Below, one piece after another: positions 1 through 9,951 of a stretch of 64,000 nt of DNA. Location: positions 12,709,459 to 12,773,458 of the forward strand of contig JADCRB010000016.1 of the NCBI GenBank assembly GCA_021464245.1, written 5' to 3'. The notes beneath the pieces are model-generated. The model saw only the letters and a program-made list of their open reading frames with translations, was not told the origin of the DNA and searched no databases. The stretch comes from Carallia brachiata (lineage: Eukaryota; Streptophyta; Magnoliopsida; Malpighiales; Rhizophoraceae). Each line of letters starts with the position of its first letter. The first letter of the stretch is position 1. The translations under genes and the position numbers were made by a program.

Positions 1-1160
1 AATTAGGCAGTTCCACATAGCTGCCGCTTGCAAATTCTGTCGTTTCGTTATCTGTCCAGCAATTACAGGACATGATAGCAAATACAATTTGCCTGCAACA
101 AAGTGCATCCTTTCAAGGGTCACAGATGTACGTCAAACCGTACACCAGACGGATTGAAAATCTCAACATCCCTTTGGACTACCAACCGCCCAAATTCTAA
201 CAGTTCGATGGACAAGGTGACCCTAAACAACACATTGTTCACTTTGTCGAAACCTGCAACAACGTAGGAACATGCAGAGATCTCCTGGCGAAACAATTCG
301 TTCGTTCACTCTGAGATACCGCCTCATAAACCGTGAACCAGAATCAGTTGATAGTTGGGAACAGCTACAACAACAGTTTCTCAACAGATTCTTTAGCACT
401 CGTCGAACAGTAAGTATGATGAAGCTTACGAGTACCAAGCAAAGGAAGGGAGAGCCGGTCATCGAATACATAAACAGATAGCGTGCTCTTAGCCTATATT
501 GCAAAGATCGTTTGACAAAGACTTCTGAGGTAGAAATGTGCTTCCAAGGGATGCATTAGGAGCTGTTATAAATCTTACAAGGCATCAAACCTCGAACTTT
601 CGAGAAATTGGCGACTCGTGCCCATGACATGTAAATAAGCATCAAGACCTCTGGGGGCACGATTTCTATCCAACTAGGCCAACATGGGGGCAAGGAAATG
701 ATGGTCGTTGATACTTCACCAATAAAAGTAGGAGTAAATCGAAAGTGAGTCCTCCAGCGTCAACAAATCAACATAAACAACAAAAAAAATACAAAAGGCG
801 ACGTTGCAAGAATGGGCACATAAGAAGTATCCATTTCTCGACTCTGACATTCCAGAAATTCTCGATCAACTTTTGGAAGCTAAGTTGACCAAACTCCCGG
901 AGTGCAAGCAACCCAATCAGAAGGATCAGGTAAATGATCTGAAATTCTGCAAGTATCATCGAGTAGTCAACTATTCAATCGAGAAGTGCTTCGTCTTAAA
1001 GGAGCTGATATTGAAGCTCATAGACCAAAATAAAATCATTTTGAATGGAAAAAACACAGCCTCAGCCAACCAGACTACCGTCTCTTCTAATTCATTAGAG
1101 GAAAGTCGGCATGAATTTACGCTTACATGCTGTTACATCCATAAACGCATCCCGACCTGA
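1..1160 (+). pseudogene. Ty3/gypsy-type gag relic
   Basis: Broken gag polyprotein of an LTR retrotransposon; Gag would form the cytoplasmic particle that packages element RNA. The readable frame starts near 126 and contains the usual retrotransposon-gag signature (a tryptophan followed by a leucine/glutamine-rich helix and FLNRFF, about 355-400). It is followed by the EPVIEYINR stretch that ends in a stop at 479-481. Further gag-like coding resumes after stops (IKPRTFEKLAT near 590; LPECKQPNQ near 900, followed by a CKYH motif near 950). Several in-frame stops show decay. No protease, reverse transcriptase or integrase follows before the putative LTR, so this looks like a gag-only (TR-GAG-like) or internally deleted element. 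The 5' end lies outside the window. Lineage (Tat/Athila versus other) is an inference. Confidence 0.75.
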
Positions 1161-1195
1161 CTCAATCAAACAGTAAATTTCTAAATCGTTACTAT

Positions 1196-1305
1196 GTAAA
1201 AAAAATCAAAAAAAAAAAGAAAATCAAAAAGAAAAAAAATCAAAAAAAATAAAAAAAAGCAAAAAAAATGAAATGTAAAATAAAAAAATAAAAAAAAATG
1301 TCTGG
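1196..1305. repeat. A-rich low-complexity tract
   Basis: Runs of A broken by T, G or C (AAAAATCAAAAA-like units) directly after the gag relic. Probably an expanded poly(A)-like tract within the element. No coding signal seen. Confidence 0.7.
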
Positions 1306-1329
1306 AGTTCATGTGCAGGTTTAGTTTAA

Positions 1330-1700
1330 GAATCAAAGTCCATATTTAAGGGCAAAATCTTAACCCCGGCTCAAAATCCAGATCCAGATTTGGTGATAAA
1401 ACCCAAATCCCGAGCTCAAAGTTCAAAAATAAATCTCAGTTCAAGTCCAAACCCCCAAATTTGAAACCCAAATCCAAACTTGAGCTCAAAACTCCTAAGT
1501 TTAAATCCCAACTGAAAGTTCACATCCGGACCCAAATCCAAAACTTAAATCCAAATCCAAATCCAAATCCAAATCCCAATCCAAATCAAAACTTGAGTTC
1601 AAAGCCAGACCCAAAGCCCAAACTCAAACTCTAGCCCACTGCCCAAATCCAAATTCGGAAGCAAAATCCCAAATCCTGACTCAAAGGCCAAGTCAACAGT
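1330..1700. repeat. Degenerate CCAAATC-type short repeats
   Basis: Many imperfect repeats of CCAAATCC / AACTCAAA words, for example four consecutive AAATCC units around 1550-1575. This is simple-sequence-derived spacer inside the retroelement, between the gag relic and the TATAAAAGGC array. No open frame of note. Confidence 0.6.
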
Positions 1701-1713
1701 TCAACACTTCTGA

Positions 1714-2060
1714 CTCGCACGAGTATAAAAGGCAACAATACAGTTCAATACTTATGTCTCGCACGAGTATAAAAAGCGAACAACTGAAGCAGGCTCCTTG
1801 CTCGCACGAGTATAAAAGGCGAGACGACAACAGCAACACAAGACTCAGTCCAACACTCTTGCCTCGCACGAGTATAAAAGGCGACAACTCAACAGTCAAA
1901 GCATACTCCTAACAGGCACAAGTATAAAAGGCGAAACAGCAATAACAACATATGACCCAATCCAAGACTCCTAGCCCGAACAAGTATAAACTATGAACGA
2001 CCCAAAAGTTCAAAATCCAATCCAAAATTTCTGGCCTACATGAGTGTAAATTGCAAATGA
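1714..2060 (+). repeat. Tandem array built on CTCGCACGAGTATAAAAGGC
   Basis: Seven copies of a unit headed by CTCGCACGAGTATAAAAGGC start near 1714, 1758, 1801, 1863, 1913, 1973 and 2034. Spacing is 43-62 bp. The first four copies are almost identical in the 20-bp core; the last three are increasingly degenerate. Each core holds a TATA-box-like TATAAAA. The array lies between the gag relic and the homeobox ORF of the same retroelement. A role as a repeated promoter is an inference only. Confidence 0.85.
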
Positions 2061-2217
2061 CCCAAAATTATAAAAGCGATCGTTAGTTTGAGTCTGAGTC
2101 TCTACTTCAGTCTCAATTTATCTCCACTGCATACCAAACCTTTGCTCCTCTGTAACAGGAAAAATAAAACCATCTGCAGAACAATAGGATAAAGAAGAAG
2201 AAAGGTCACCTCGTGCT

Positions 2218-2789
2218 AGATGGTACCCAACTTTAACACAAATGTAAATCTTGGAGGAAGTCTTCTACAACAATGGAGGTATTATTCCTAATATATCACA
2301 CATTTACCAACTTTCTTCACAACTGCGCTCGCTCAAAGCAGTCAAGGCAAAAAATGTATATTTTTGGTTCAAGAATCAGAGGACCAGGGAGAGAGCGACG
2401 TTGAGAGATGCTATATTTCCAAAGCACAGTCTGTTGTTCCTATAGTAGATCTCACTGGTACAGTTTCGCCATCAAATGAAGCAGGTCCGAGTTCTACTAT
2501 GACATTGGTCCCTTCAGGCTATTTCAATCAAAGCCGTAGCATGTGGAAACATGTGTACTGGTTCTAGTAGTGTTATAGAGTCAGTCAATGGTTCATCCCT
2601 CACGGAAACTTTCCATCAAGAGGACGTTATGCAGGAAGAAGCAATTCCGACAAAACTTTACCTCTCTTTCCAGAATATTCCGACAGTATCAACCAGTCGG
2701 AAGGCTCTAGCGACGTCAATATCATCAGCCCACCGAACGAGACCAGGATTGACTTGGGGCTGCACCTCGGGCCCCACCAGGACAACTGA
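2218..2789 (+). pseudogene. WUSCHEL-type (WOX-like) homeobox ORF inside a retroelement, frameshifted
   Basis: The translation from 2218 reads as a plant WOX-class homeodomain: RWYPT at the N-terminal arm, ILEEVFYNNGGI in helix 1 and turn, and KNVYFWFKNQRTRERA as recognition helix 3 (2338-2403). WOX proteins are DNA-binding transcription factors. One stop (TAA, 2245-2247) interrupts helix 1. Beyond the homeodomain, coding-like sequence continues through frame changes: VDLTGTVSPSNEAGPSST (about 2448-2500), then GSSSVIESVNGSSLTETF (about 2554-2607), then a frame ending in IDLGLHLGPHQDN and a stop at 2787-2789. LGLHL fits the EAR-type LxLxL repression motif found near WOX C-termini. It lies between a gag relic and a probable 3' LTR, so it appears captured by the element. 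An intron instead of one frameshift is possible. Confidence 0.7.
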
Positions 2790-3688
2790 CAGAGATAATG
2801 TGCAACGACTTTGGCAGTACGTGGTAACAACTTTTGCGACACGTGTCGACCGTTGCCTCTTCTGTCTCTTATGAATAGAGGGACGTGGAGAACCCTACCA
2901 GATTTTGCGTATCTACTTTTGACTTTTCAATTAAAAAAAAAGTTTTTTAGTGTGTATATATTTCCTGCATATCTTAATCGCAGAACTCACCCTTTCAGTT
3001 CTTTCCTCTCTCAGAAAAGAAAATAGCTAGCCCTTACACTTTCTTTTTCAGAAAGTTCTTTGATCAACAAACTGAAGGCACTTGAGCTAAGAAGAGAAGA
3101 AGTAGTCGTCCTCGAGAGATGCCTAAAAACTCTGGAAACTCAACCTCCAACGCCACGGTGTTATGGAGTTCCAACCACTCTCCTTAGTTCACATCTATCA
3201 CAGCGGGACAAGAAACTATGATTATTCTCATCTGTTATCAGATGCAACGATGTACAGGAAAATTTCAACTACTCTCCTTACGTCGAAGTAGACTCGAGAA
3301 TCATCACTATATCCCGTCTCCCTGTGTGTTGGCCTTAAAGTTCCGTAGTGCTGGACCTTCCTCATATGGAGTTCAAGTTCTTTACCTACTGTTTCATCCT
3401 CACCAGAGCTGTGGAAGTTCAAGACATATGAAAAAAAACCTTTGCAAGCTATGGAAACTCGATATCAGCTGGAGCCAAAATTTCAATTTCAATATTGGCT
3501 GGAAGACCGATATCCTCAAGGTCGCATCGATTCCTATTGAAGTCCAACAACAGTTAGGCTAGTCGGAGTTAGAAGACTTCAACATTCAATATTTATCAAG
3601 ACGTTTCAAGTTTCAAGCTAAACTTCAAGACTCGATTCGGATCACCCTCCAGAGGTTCTTTCTCACCAAGCCTTGAAGTAGGGGCATT
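2790..3688 (+). other. Retroelement 3' internal region with polypurine-like tract
   Basis: No convincing gene. The stretch holds short broken ORFs, and the phrase GTTCAAG/GGAGTTC recurs around 3160-3430. It ends with a G-rich purine tract (GAAGTAGGGGCA, about 3675-3686) just before TGTAAATA at 3689. That is the arrangement expected of a polypurine tract next to a 3' LTR. Confidence 0.5.
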
Positions 3689-3730
3689 TGTAAATAAAAA
3701 AAAAAAAGTGTCCACTGGGTTTGGTGCATG

Positions 3731-3889
3731 CATGTTGTTTGAATTAGATGGAAGAAAATTAGATGACATGCATGTTGTTTGAGTTAGATGAAAAGAAAAT
3801 TAGATGACCAGCATGTTGTTTGAGTTAGATGAAAAGAAATTAGATAGCATGCATGTTGTTTGGGTTAGATGAAAAAAAATTAGATGATA
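3731..3889 (+). repeat. 40-bp tandem repeat, four copies
   Basis: CATGTTGTTTGAGTTAGATG begins at 3731, 3771, 3812 and 3852, each followed by AAAAGAAAATTAGATGA-like sequence. The position upstream of the TATA box suits duplicated U3 enhancer-like elements; that role is inferred. Confidence 0.9.
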
Positions 3890-3898
3890 ATCTTTTAC

Positions 3899-3908
3899 CT
3901 ATAAATAG
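3899..3908 (+). promoter_or_regulatory. TATA box of the putative LTR
   Basis: CTATAAATAG lies just after the 40-bp array. Transcription would start about 30 bp downstream, near 3935. Confidence 0.5.
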
Positions 3909-4086
3909 ACTTTGAAAGAGCATTGCCAAAACCATCCCAAGGAGAAAAGCAAAAGCATCTTCCAAAGTTTTATCATCCTCCAAATCCTCTTCTCTAACCA
4001 TTCTCCAAATCCTCTTCTCTAACCTATCCCCAAAAAGCCTCTCAATTCATCCCTAAAAAGTCTTCCAAACCATCTCCAAAAAGCCT

Positions 4087-4370
4087 CCTACAGCCCTCGT
4101 CGAAATCCAACAAATCCATTAGAGATCAAATCCATACGGCCCTTAGTAGAATCAACCAATCCAAGTGGGATTAAATCTTATACGGCCCTCACCGGAGTCC
4201 ATCTAATCCAAGTAGGATCAAGCCTCCTACAGTCCTCACTGGAATCCATTCAATCCGAGTGGGATCAACCCTCCTACGACTCTCACTAGAATCCATTCAG
4301 TCCAAGTGGGATCAAGCCTCTCTAAAGGCTCTCACCAGGGTCTCATCAGTCCACCTGAGATCAAGCATCG
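4087..4370 (+). repeat. 47-bp tandem repeat, five to six copies
   Basis: Units of the form TACGGCCCTCAC-CGGAATCCAT-CAATCCAAGTGGGATCAA begin near 4087, 4134, 4181, 4228, 4274 and 4321. They diverge gradually and lie downstream of the LTR TATA box. Confidence 0.85.
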
Positions 4371-4938
4371 GCTTTCAGTGTAATTAATTCTTTCAGTTCA
4401 AAAACAAGCTGTAGAATTACATAATGAGTATTAATCAAATGATCTATACAAAAAATCGATCTTACATAAATTTTAAATTATTATCTATAATTTGTATCTG
4501 TATTTTTAAGTCTAACTGTTGTAAATTCGAAACTTACATATCACATTTACACACAGGAAGTTACACTTTGTAGCAGATCCAAAAACTTTTGTCGGTACAA
4601 GCAAAATTCACATTCTAAATGTTTGTCGTTACCCACATCTGAGACTTCACTCTTCCATCGGAGTAACATGAAATAATAAGAACAAACAAAGTTTAAAATT
4701 GTGCATCAACAAATTATAAATGCCATGACGTCCCAACAGAAATAAACTAAAAAACAAAATGCGTGAAACAGCGTTGTCTGTTTTTGTTTCTTTGGACTTT
4801 CCCCTTGGAAAACGAATCTGCCTCAACCATCATTTTCCTATTTAAGGGAACACAAACTGCCTCCGAGACATCAACCTAAGCAGAAGAAATACTAGTTCTC
4901 CATATTTCAGCTTTCGCTTGTTTTAATAATTGATTTTA

Positions 4939-5320
4939 ACGGCTGAGGCACTGGTTTCTTTGGTGGTAGAGCAGCTAAGCTCCATCATGGTTCGTGAGCT
5001 AGAACAAGAGGTGAGGCCTGTAGTGGGTGTTGAAAAAGAAATTGACAAGCTGACCAGCAATCTCACTGCCATCCAAGCTGCGCTCACTGATGCAGAGACA
5101 AGGCAAGCGAGGGAGGCCACCGTTAGAGATTGGCTGGAGAAGCTCAAAGACATAGCTTATGACATTGAGGACGTGTTGAATGATTGGGAAGCTGCCATTC
5201 TCGGCTCACAAACCAAGCCTGGACGATAGACAAGTGGGCCTGCGTCATGACATTGCTGCCAGGATAAGAGGCTTAATGAAAGCTTAGACAGAATTGCCGG
5301 CGAATGCTGGCTAACTCAAT
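4939..5320 (+). pseudogene. NLR disease-resistance protein, coiled-coil (Rx_N) N-terminus only
   Basis: Translation from 4939 gives the N-terminal coiled-coil domain of a CC-NBS-LRR immune receptor. AEALVSLVVEQLSSIMVREL is the opening helix, followed by VEKEIDKLTSNLTAIQAAL and then VRDWLEKLKDIAYDIEDVLNDW, which contains the family EDxxD-type motif (EDVLND). The expected start codon is ACG at 4939-4941 instead of ATG. A stop at 5227-5229 ends the frame. Further NLR-like sequence (LRHDIAARI and LNESLDRIAGE) follows in shifted frames to about 5310. No NB-ARC or LRR follows. Truncated relic; intact length would be about 900-1300 residues. Confidence 0.8.
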
Positions 5321-5423
5321 ATCAATATAGTTAAATTAATTTTATCAACTAAATAAATTTTAAAATTTAAGTTAAATAATTTTTTGTTAATTGATTTTGA
5401 CATTAAATAGAAGCTCAAAAGTC

Positions 5424-6129
5424 AATTGTAGACCCTAGCCGCCGCACTTGAACAGACAAAAGAGCCCCAAAATCCAAAACTTCAATCGAAATCAAATCAT
5501 AGACGTCAGCAAAGATCCGCACAAGATCGTCAAGAAACCCCCCACCCCACCACCACCACCACCAGCAACAGTAGGCGCACCATGCCAACCCGCAATCGTC
5601 TACACGGTGTCGCCGAAGGTGATTCACAGAGACCCGAGTGAGTACATGAACCTAGTCCAGCGCCAGATGGGCTCCAACTCCGCCTCCTGTTCAACGTCTT
5701 CCGCTTCGTTGCCCAACCACTTCAACGATGACGACAAGGCAATCTAGCCGGCGGCGAGGTTCGCCACTATAGAGAAGGCCAAGTCTCCGAATAAAGAGAA
5801 GAAGAAGCAGCAACTAATTGGAGACGTGGAAAGGGTGGACATGGGTCAAGTAGTAGAAAGGTCAAGTTTGTTTCCTATATTGTCACCAGGGCCAGCTCCG
5901 CTGTCGCCGATATCGCCGAACTTCTTCTCTTCCTTCCCGTCTGATCCAAACTCGGTTAGCTTCTTCCACGATTTGAGTCCCGTGCTTCGTGGCAACAGGA
6001 TTTTCATAGAGGGTAGCTACATGCCTAGTCCTTCCACGTTTTTATCCCCAAGTCTGATTTCTCCCAATTCATCTGTGTATCTTTCAACAATTTCAATAAT
6101 TTTTTTAATTTATTTATTTTTTAATTAAT
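5424..6129 (+). pseudogene. VQ motif-containing protein (MKS1-like), broken
   Basis: VQ proteins are small nuclear cofactors of WRKY factors and MAP-kinase targets. Visible features are KDPHKIVKKPP followed by a proline run, then VYTVSPKVIHRDPSEYMNLVQRQMG, which carries the VQ core (family form FxxxVQxLTG; here YMNLVQRQMG, so the usual LTG is QMG). Next comes a serine-rich stretch, PAARFATIEKAKSP, and SPSLISPN near the C-terminus. There is no ATG in frame before the homology; the frame opens only at a TTG (5448). A TAG stop at 5745-5747 sits where Ser-Pro is expected, consistent with a single TCG-to-TAG change. After that stop the frame stays open to 6128. Judged a pseudogene with recent lesions. 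Confidence 0.8.
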
Positions 6130-6437
6130 TTCTTTTCAATAATTTGTTTTTATTTTTTAAGTTTATTTATTTGATAAATTTAATTTAACCTTATTAATAT
6201 TGGATTGAGCTCTTTAGATTCTTAAAGCCTGACCGTTAAGTCCAGCTGACGTGGATCCTATGTGTCATTGATTTATGTTATATGTCAGTAAACGAGTCAA
6301 CAACTCAATGTAATAGGTCATCAACTGGGACAGAGTTGCTTTGCGGCATAATATATTTGTTAAAAGATATTTTTATTAAACTTAAATTATAAATTTATAA
6401 AAATTATAATATATTTGTTAGATTATACAAGTTATAT

Positions 6438-6814
6438 TTTTTTTAAGGGTTAATATACAAATTTAACATTAATTTTATTTAAAATAATAAATTTATTTTT
6501 AATTTTAAAAAATAATAAATCTAATACTAATTTTATATATATTAATAAATTTAACACATAATAATTTTATATAAATAAAATCTATTAGTTTCAATGATAG
6601 ATTTATAAAAAAAAATTTATTTTGATAATATAATAATTATATAAATTAGTATCATATTATCGAAATAAATAAATTTTGTTCAAAAATTTTATAATATATT
6701 AAATTTATTATTATATATAAAGTTGATGACAAATTTATTATTTTTTAAAATTAATATTAAATTTTTTAATTTAATTAAAATTGATGCTAAACTTATATAT
6801 TAATACTTAAAAAT
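6438..6814. mobile_element. AT-rich foldback MITE
   Basis: The left arm (from TTTTTTTAAGGGTTAATATA, about 6438-6550) is matched by the reverse complement of the right arm (about 6690-6814), including the shared TAATAAATTTG/TAATAAATCTA block. Nearly the whole element folds on itself with a short centre. No coding capacity. Confidence 0.6.
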
Positions 6815-8089
6815 AAATTTGAAATTAAAGGTCTCAGAAGCGACGACAACGCTTTAACTTTTTTTTTATTCTGATTTTTAATGTTTTAGAATTACAAATA
6901 TGCCCAAACATCTTTATAACGTGTTGGACATTTATAATAAACATATTTGATACGTGTCTAGTTGTTTTTTTTATGTCCATGCATCGGAGACCTTTAACAT
7001 CGTTGAAGTGACGTGCTCACTATGAAGGGCAACTGAGCGGTAATGAAGTCTGATCTACGTAATTAGTAGGTGTTAGCATAAATAGTAGAGGTTTATTATT
7101 GTTTAATAAAAAATTTTAAATTTAAGTTTTAAAAACATAATTATGTTAAATATTTGATAAAAAATTTTATTATTTTTTGAGATACTGGATCAATTCAGAT
7201 TAATTAATTTAATAAATTGAATATTTAACAGTTAAAAAAAAAAAAAAAAAAGTCTGATCTATATAAAGCTCAAATATCAACCACCCATTGACCCAATTAC
7301 ACTGTAAGGGAAACAGTTGGGATCCAAATGGCGCAGTTGAAGAGGAGCAGCCGATCTAAAGTGGCGAGTTAGTGGGTCGGAGACAGTATAAGTGTGGGGT
7401 TCACTTGTACTTTTTGAATAATTAATAGATAAAATTATAAAAAATAAATAAAATATAATTATTTATTAATAAAATGTAATTATATTAATATTTTATGTAA
7501 ATTTTTTTAAAAAAGAATTTTAATGCATATATAATATTTATATTTTAAATTTAAGATAATACTCATCAATTAAGTTTTAATTTTAGATTTTAATTTGACT
7601 AGTTTATTTTTTATTAATTTGGTTGTATTGTATTAGTAAACAGTAAAAAATTTATTTAATATATATTATGTGAGAATTATACCTCAAACTTGATAATTGT
7701 TATAATTTCCTACAACAAAGACACGCTCCGTCTTATTGATATTTGAGTAATTGATTTGTCCTTTTAAAGTAGTTGAATAGAATGTTATAAACAGAATTAT
7801 TTTAGGCAATGGATCTTTTTGCTAGTAAAAAAAGACCAAATTAAACAAAAAATAACTGTTGGCTTCTTCGTCCTCTTGTTTCTTCTCTCCCTTCATCTCC
7901 CTCGAGGCTTCCTTTAACCATTGGAGATCGAGAGGTGATTGTGGCAACCAAGAACAGAGCAGATAGCCATGTGGGACAAGGGAGCGACGTCGACGGTAAT
8001 TTAGGCCATTTCCCAACCTCATACGCATGAGCGGATGGCGATATCATGTAACTTTTTTTTTTCTTTTTTTGAAAATTTTTTAAGCCTAG
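6815..8089. other. Gene-free AT-rich stretch
   Basis: No gene supported. It contains a poly(A) run near 7233-7251, AT-rich spacer, and a short minus-strand frame at 7822-8047 without recognisable domains. Confidence 0.6.
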
Positions 8090-8357
8090 ACTAATGCCCT
8101 GTTTGGATGCAATAGAAAAGAAAAAAAAATAAATAAAAAGTATTTTTTATTATTTTTTTCATTCATTTTTTACCAATCTAAATAATTAATTTTTACTTTT
8201 TTTTCTCACAAATTACTATTCATTTACTTTTTTATAACTTTCTAATCATTATTTTTTATAAATTATAAAATTATTATTATTATATTATCTTTTTTTTTTT
8301 AGTCTATACTATCTTTTATTTTTTTTATTCTCTTTTTATCAATCTAAACGCACCATA
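8090..8357. mobile_element. MITE-like element with CTGTTTGGAT-type ends
   Basis: Starts near GCCCTGTTTGGATGCAA and ends with TATCAATCTAAACGCACC, whose reverse complement GGTGCGTTTAGATTGATA partly matches the left end. Interior is poly(T/A) with no ORF. The ends resemble common plant hAT-type MITEs. Target duplication not clear. Confidence 0.4.
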
Positions 8358-9659
8358 ACTGGTTAAAGGATAGGAAAAGTATCACATAACTTGGCAGTTC
8401 ATCGATGTGGATCTTTGGTGGTGACAGCGACTGGAGGGTGGTGCGTGCGAGAGGCAGTAACACGATGTTTTTGCTAGTCAATGCTTTTCTGGTCCTCTAG
8501 CTGGCCATGACTGCCATGAATAATAAGATTGACATTTGGGATTTTATCATATTTATTGCAAGCAGTAAAGCTTTACATAGCGGCGAATCTATAAATTTAA
8601 TGTATCCAACATCATCAATGAGATACTTCTTTGAAAAAAAAATGATAAATTAAAATTTATTAATAAATAAGAGTTCCATTATATAGTAACATAAAAAAAA
8701 GACACACAAGACACTTATTTTATTTAATAATATTTAATAATTCATTTAATTTTTTTAAATTAAATATATTTTTTATTATTTAATAATTTATATTACTGCG
8801 TGCTTATTATGTGTCATTTCTTATGTTGACAATAAGTTTTTATTAAATAAATAATATAATGTATTGCTATATATATTTTTATTTTAAATTTGGAAAAAGT
8901 TATTTAATATATAAAAAAATAGTCATAAAGTTGGTACGTGAGATCTGGATCGTTGAATTGTAAAAAATACATTAAATTTAAAAAAGCAGAAAATAGAGAA
9001 ACCGTTAAATTAATTGCGTGCATTCTGCGTGCTGTACACTGTATATTTATGTAGTCTTTCCTTTTAATGTTTGTTAGAATCATTACTAATGGACCTTACA
9101 AAAATTGTTTAGGCTCTCCTTTTGATTTTAATTGTTGGGAAATTCAAAAAGCAAAAAGATCCATAATGTTAAATTAAAACAATTGGGATATTAGTGATGA
9201 AAATATTTCCCGCAAGACATGTCAAAGCATTCAATCCTAAAATAATAATGGCATTGCTAAAACTTTTGAATTCCAAGAACATAGATTTTCAAACTTATTT
9301 GTGCATATGTCATTACATACTATTTCCAAACACCACTAACATTTCTCTTCACCATCATGCACTGAAATTAGAAGCTTACTAAAACAACATTCAATGCCAT
9401 CTTAACCACTAATAGCTTCTAAAATTCAACAAATGGCATTAGAAAAAAAAAAGGAAGAAAAAAGATAACAAAAAAAATATATTCTTTTCAAGAACGAGAC
9501 AAAACATAATACACACAAAATACTCACTAACCAAAACATCTAAAAGGAACACACTATTAATGCCAAAACCGTTTAGTTTGGATTAATGTGAAATTCCTTA
9601 TAAGGGGTAATGAGAGATATTTTCACTAATGAAACAGAAAGAAGGTTCTTGAGAATCGA
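8358..9659. other. Gene-free stretch, possible second AT foldback
   Basis: No gene supported. Around 8680-8880, ATATAGTAACATAA...GACACACAAG is loosely matched in inverted orientation by CTTATTATGTGTC...ATGTATTGCTATAT, which may be another diverged AT-rich MITE. The plus frame at 9194-9380 has no recognisable features. Confidence 0.45.
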
Positions 9660-9951
9660 CTAGCCATTGGCAATAATGTCACACTGACAAAGAGGACATT
9701 TCTGGACAGCTTCTGGGGTGAGCAAGTACACCAAAGGGCCACAACAAGTAGCATGAATGATAAAAGGCGGGGCTTCGTTTTGTTGATCCTCCAAAAGAAT
9801 GAAAGAGTGATGATTGGAGTTGGAGCAAATGATAATTTGATCCCATAAGTTGCTGATATGATATAGGCCACCTCCAAGATTCACTTTTCTTCTTAAATCA
9901 ACCACTATGGACCCATCTAATCTGTTTTCATATAACAATATTCCAGCCTGC
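9660..9951 (-). CDS. Possible terminal exon of an unknown protein
   Basis: Read on the minus strand, a plausible acceptor (TTTTGCAG) precedes AGILLYENRLDGSIVVDL, and the frame runs to a TAG at 9660-9662 with a C-terminal KCPLCQCDI, a CxxC pair that could bind metal. Composition is balanced and protein-like (VNLGGGLYHISNLWD, LVYLLTPEAVQ), unlike the AT-rich surroundings. Upstream, ATG at about 11218 opens MDLALWSFLLGNPEIS, with a possible donor (GGTAACCC), and could be a first exon, but the link is speculative. I do not recognise the family. It may be an intact small gene or a gene fragment. Confidence 0.4.

Larger units (their letters stand above)
3689..4600 (+). mobile_element. Probable 3' LTR of the gag-only element
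   Basis: Begins TGTAAATA right after a purine tract. It contains a 40-bp tandem array, a strong TATA box at 3899-3908 and a 47-bp tandem array downstream of it, matching a U3-R-U5 layout. The end is uncertain; a TG...CA pairing with GTCGGTACA near 4599 is possible. The 5' LTR is outside the window, so the boundary cannot be proven here. Confidence 0.5.

Noticed and set aside
223..504. Minus-strand 93-codon frame over the gag relic
   Set aside because: Antisense shadow of the gag-like plus frame; no features of its own.
7822..8047. Two overlapping minus frames (68 codons each)
   Set aside because: No domain, no splice support, surrounded by AT-rich repeats; chance ORFs.
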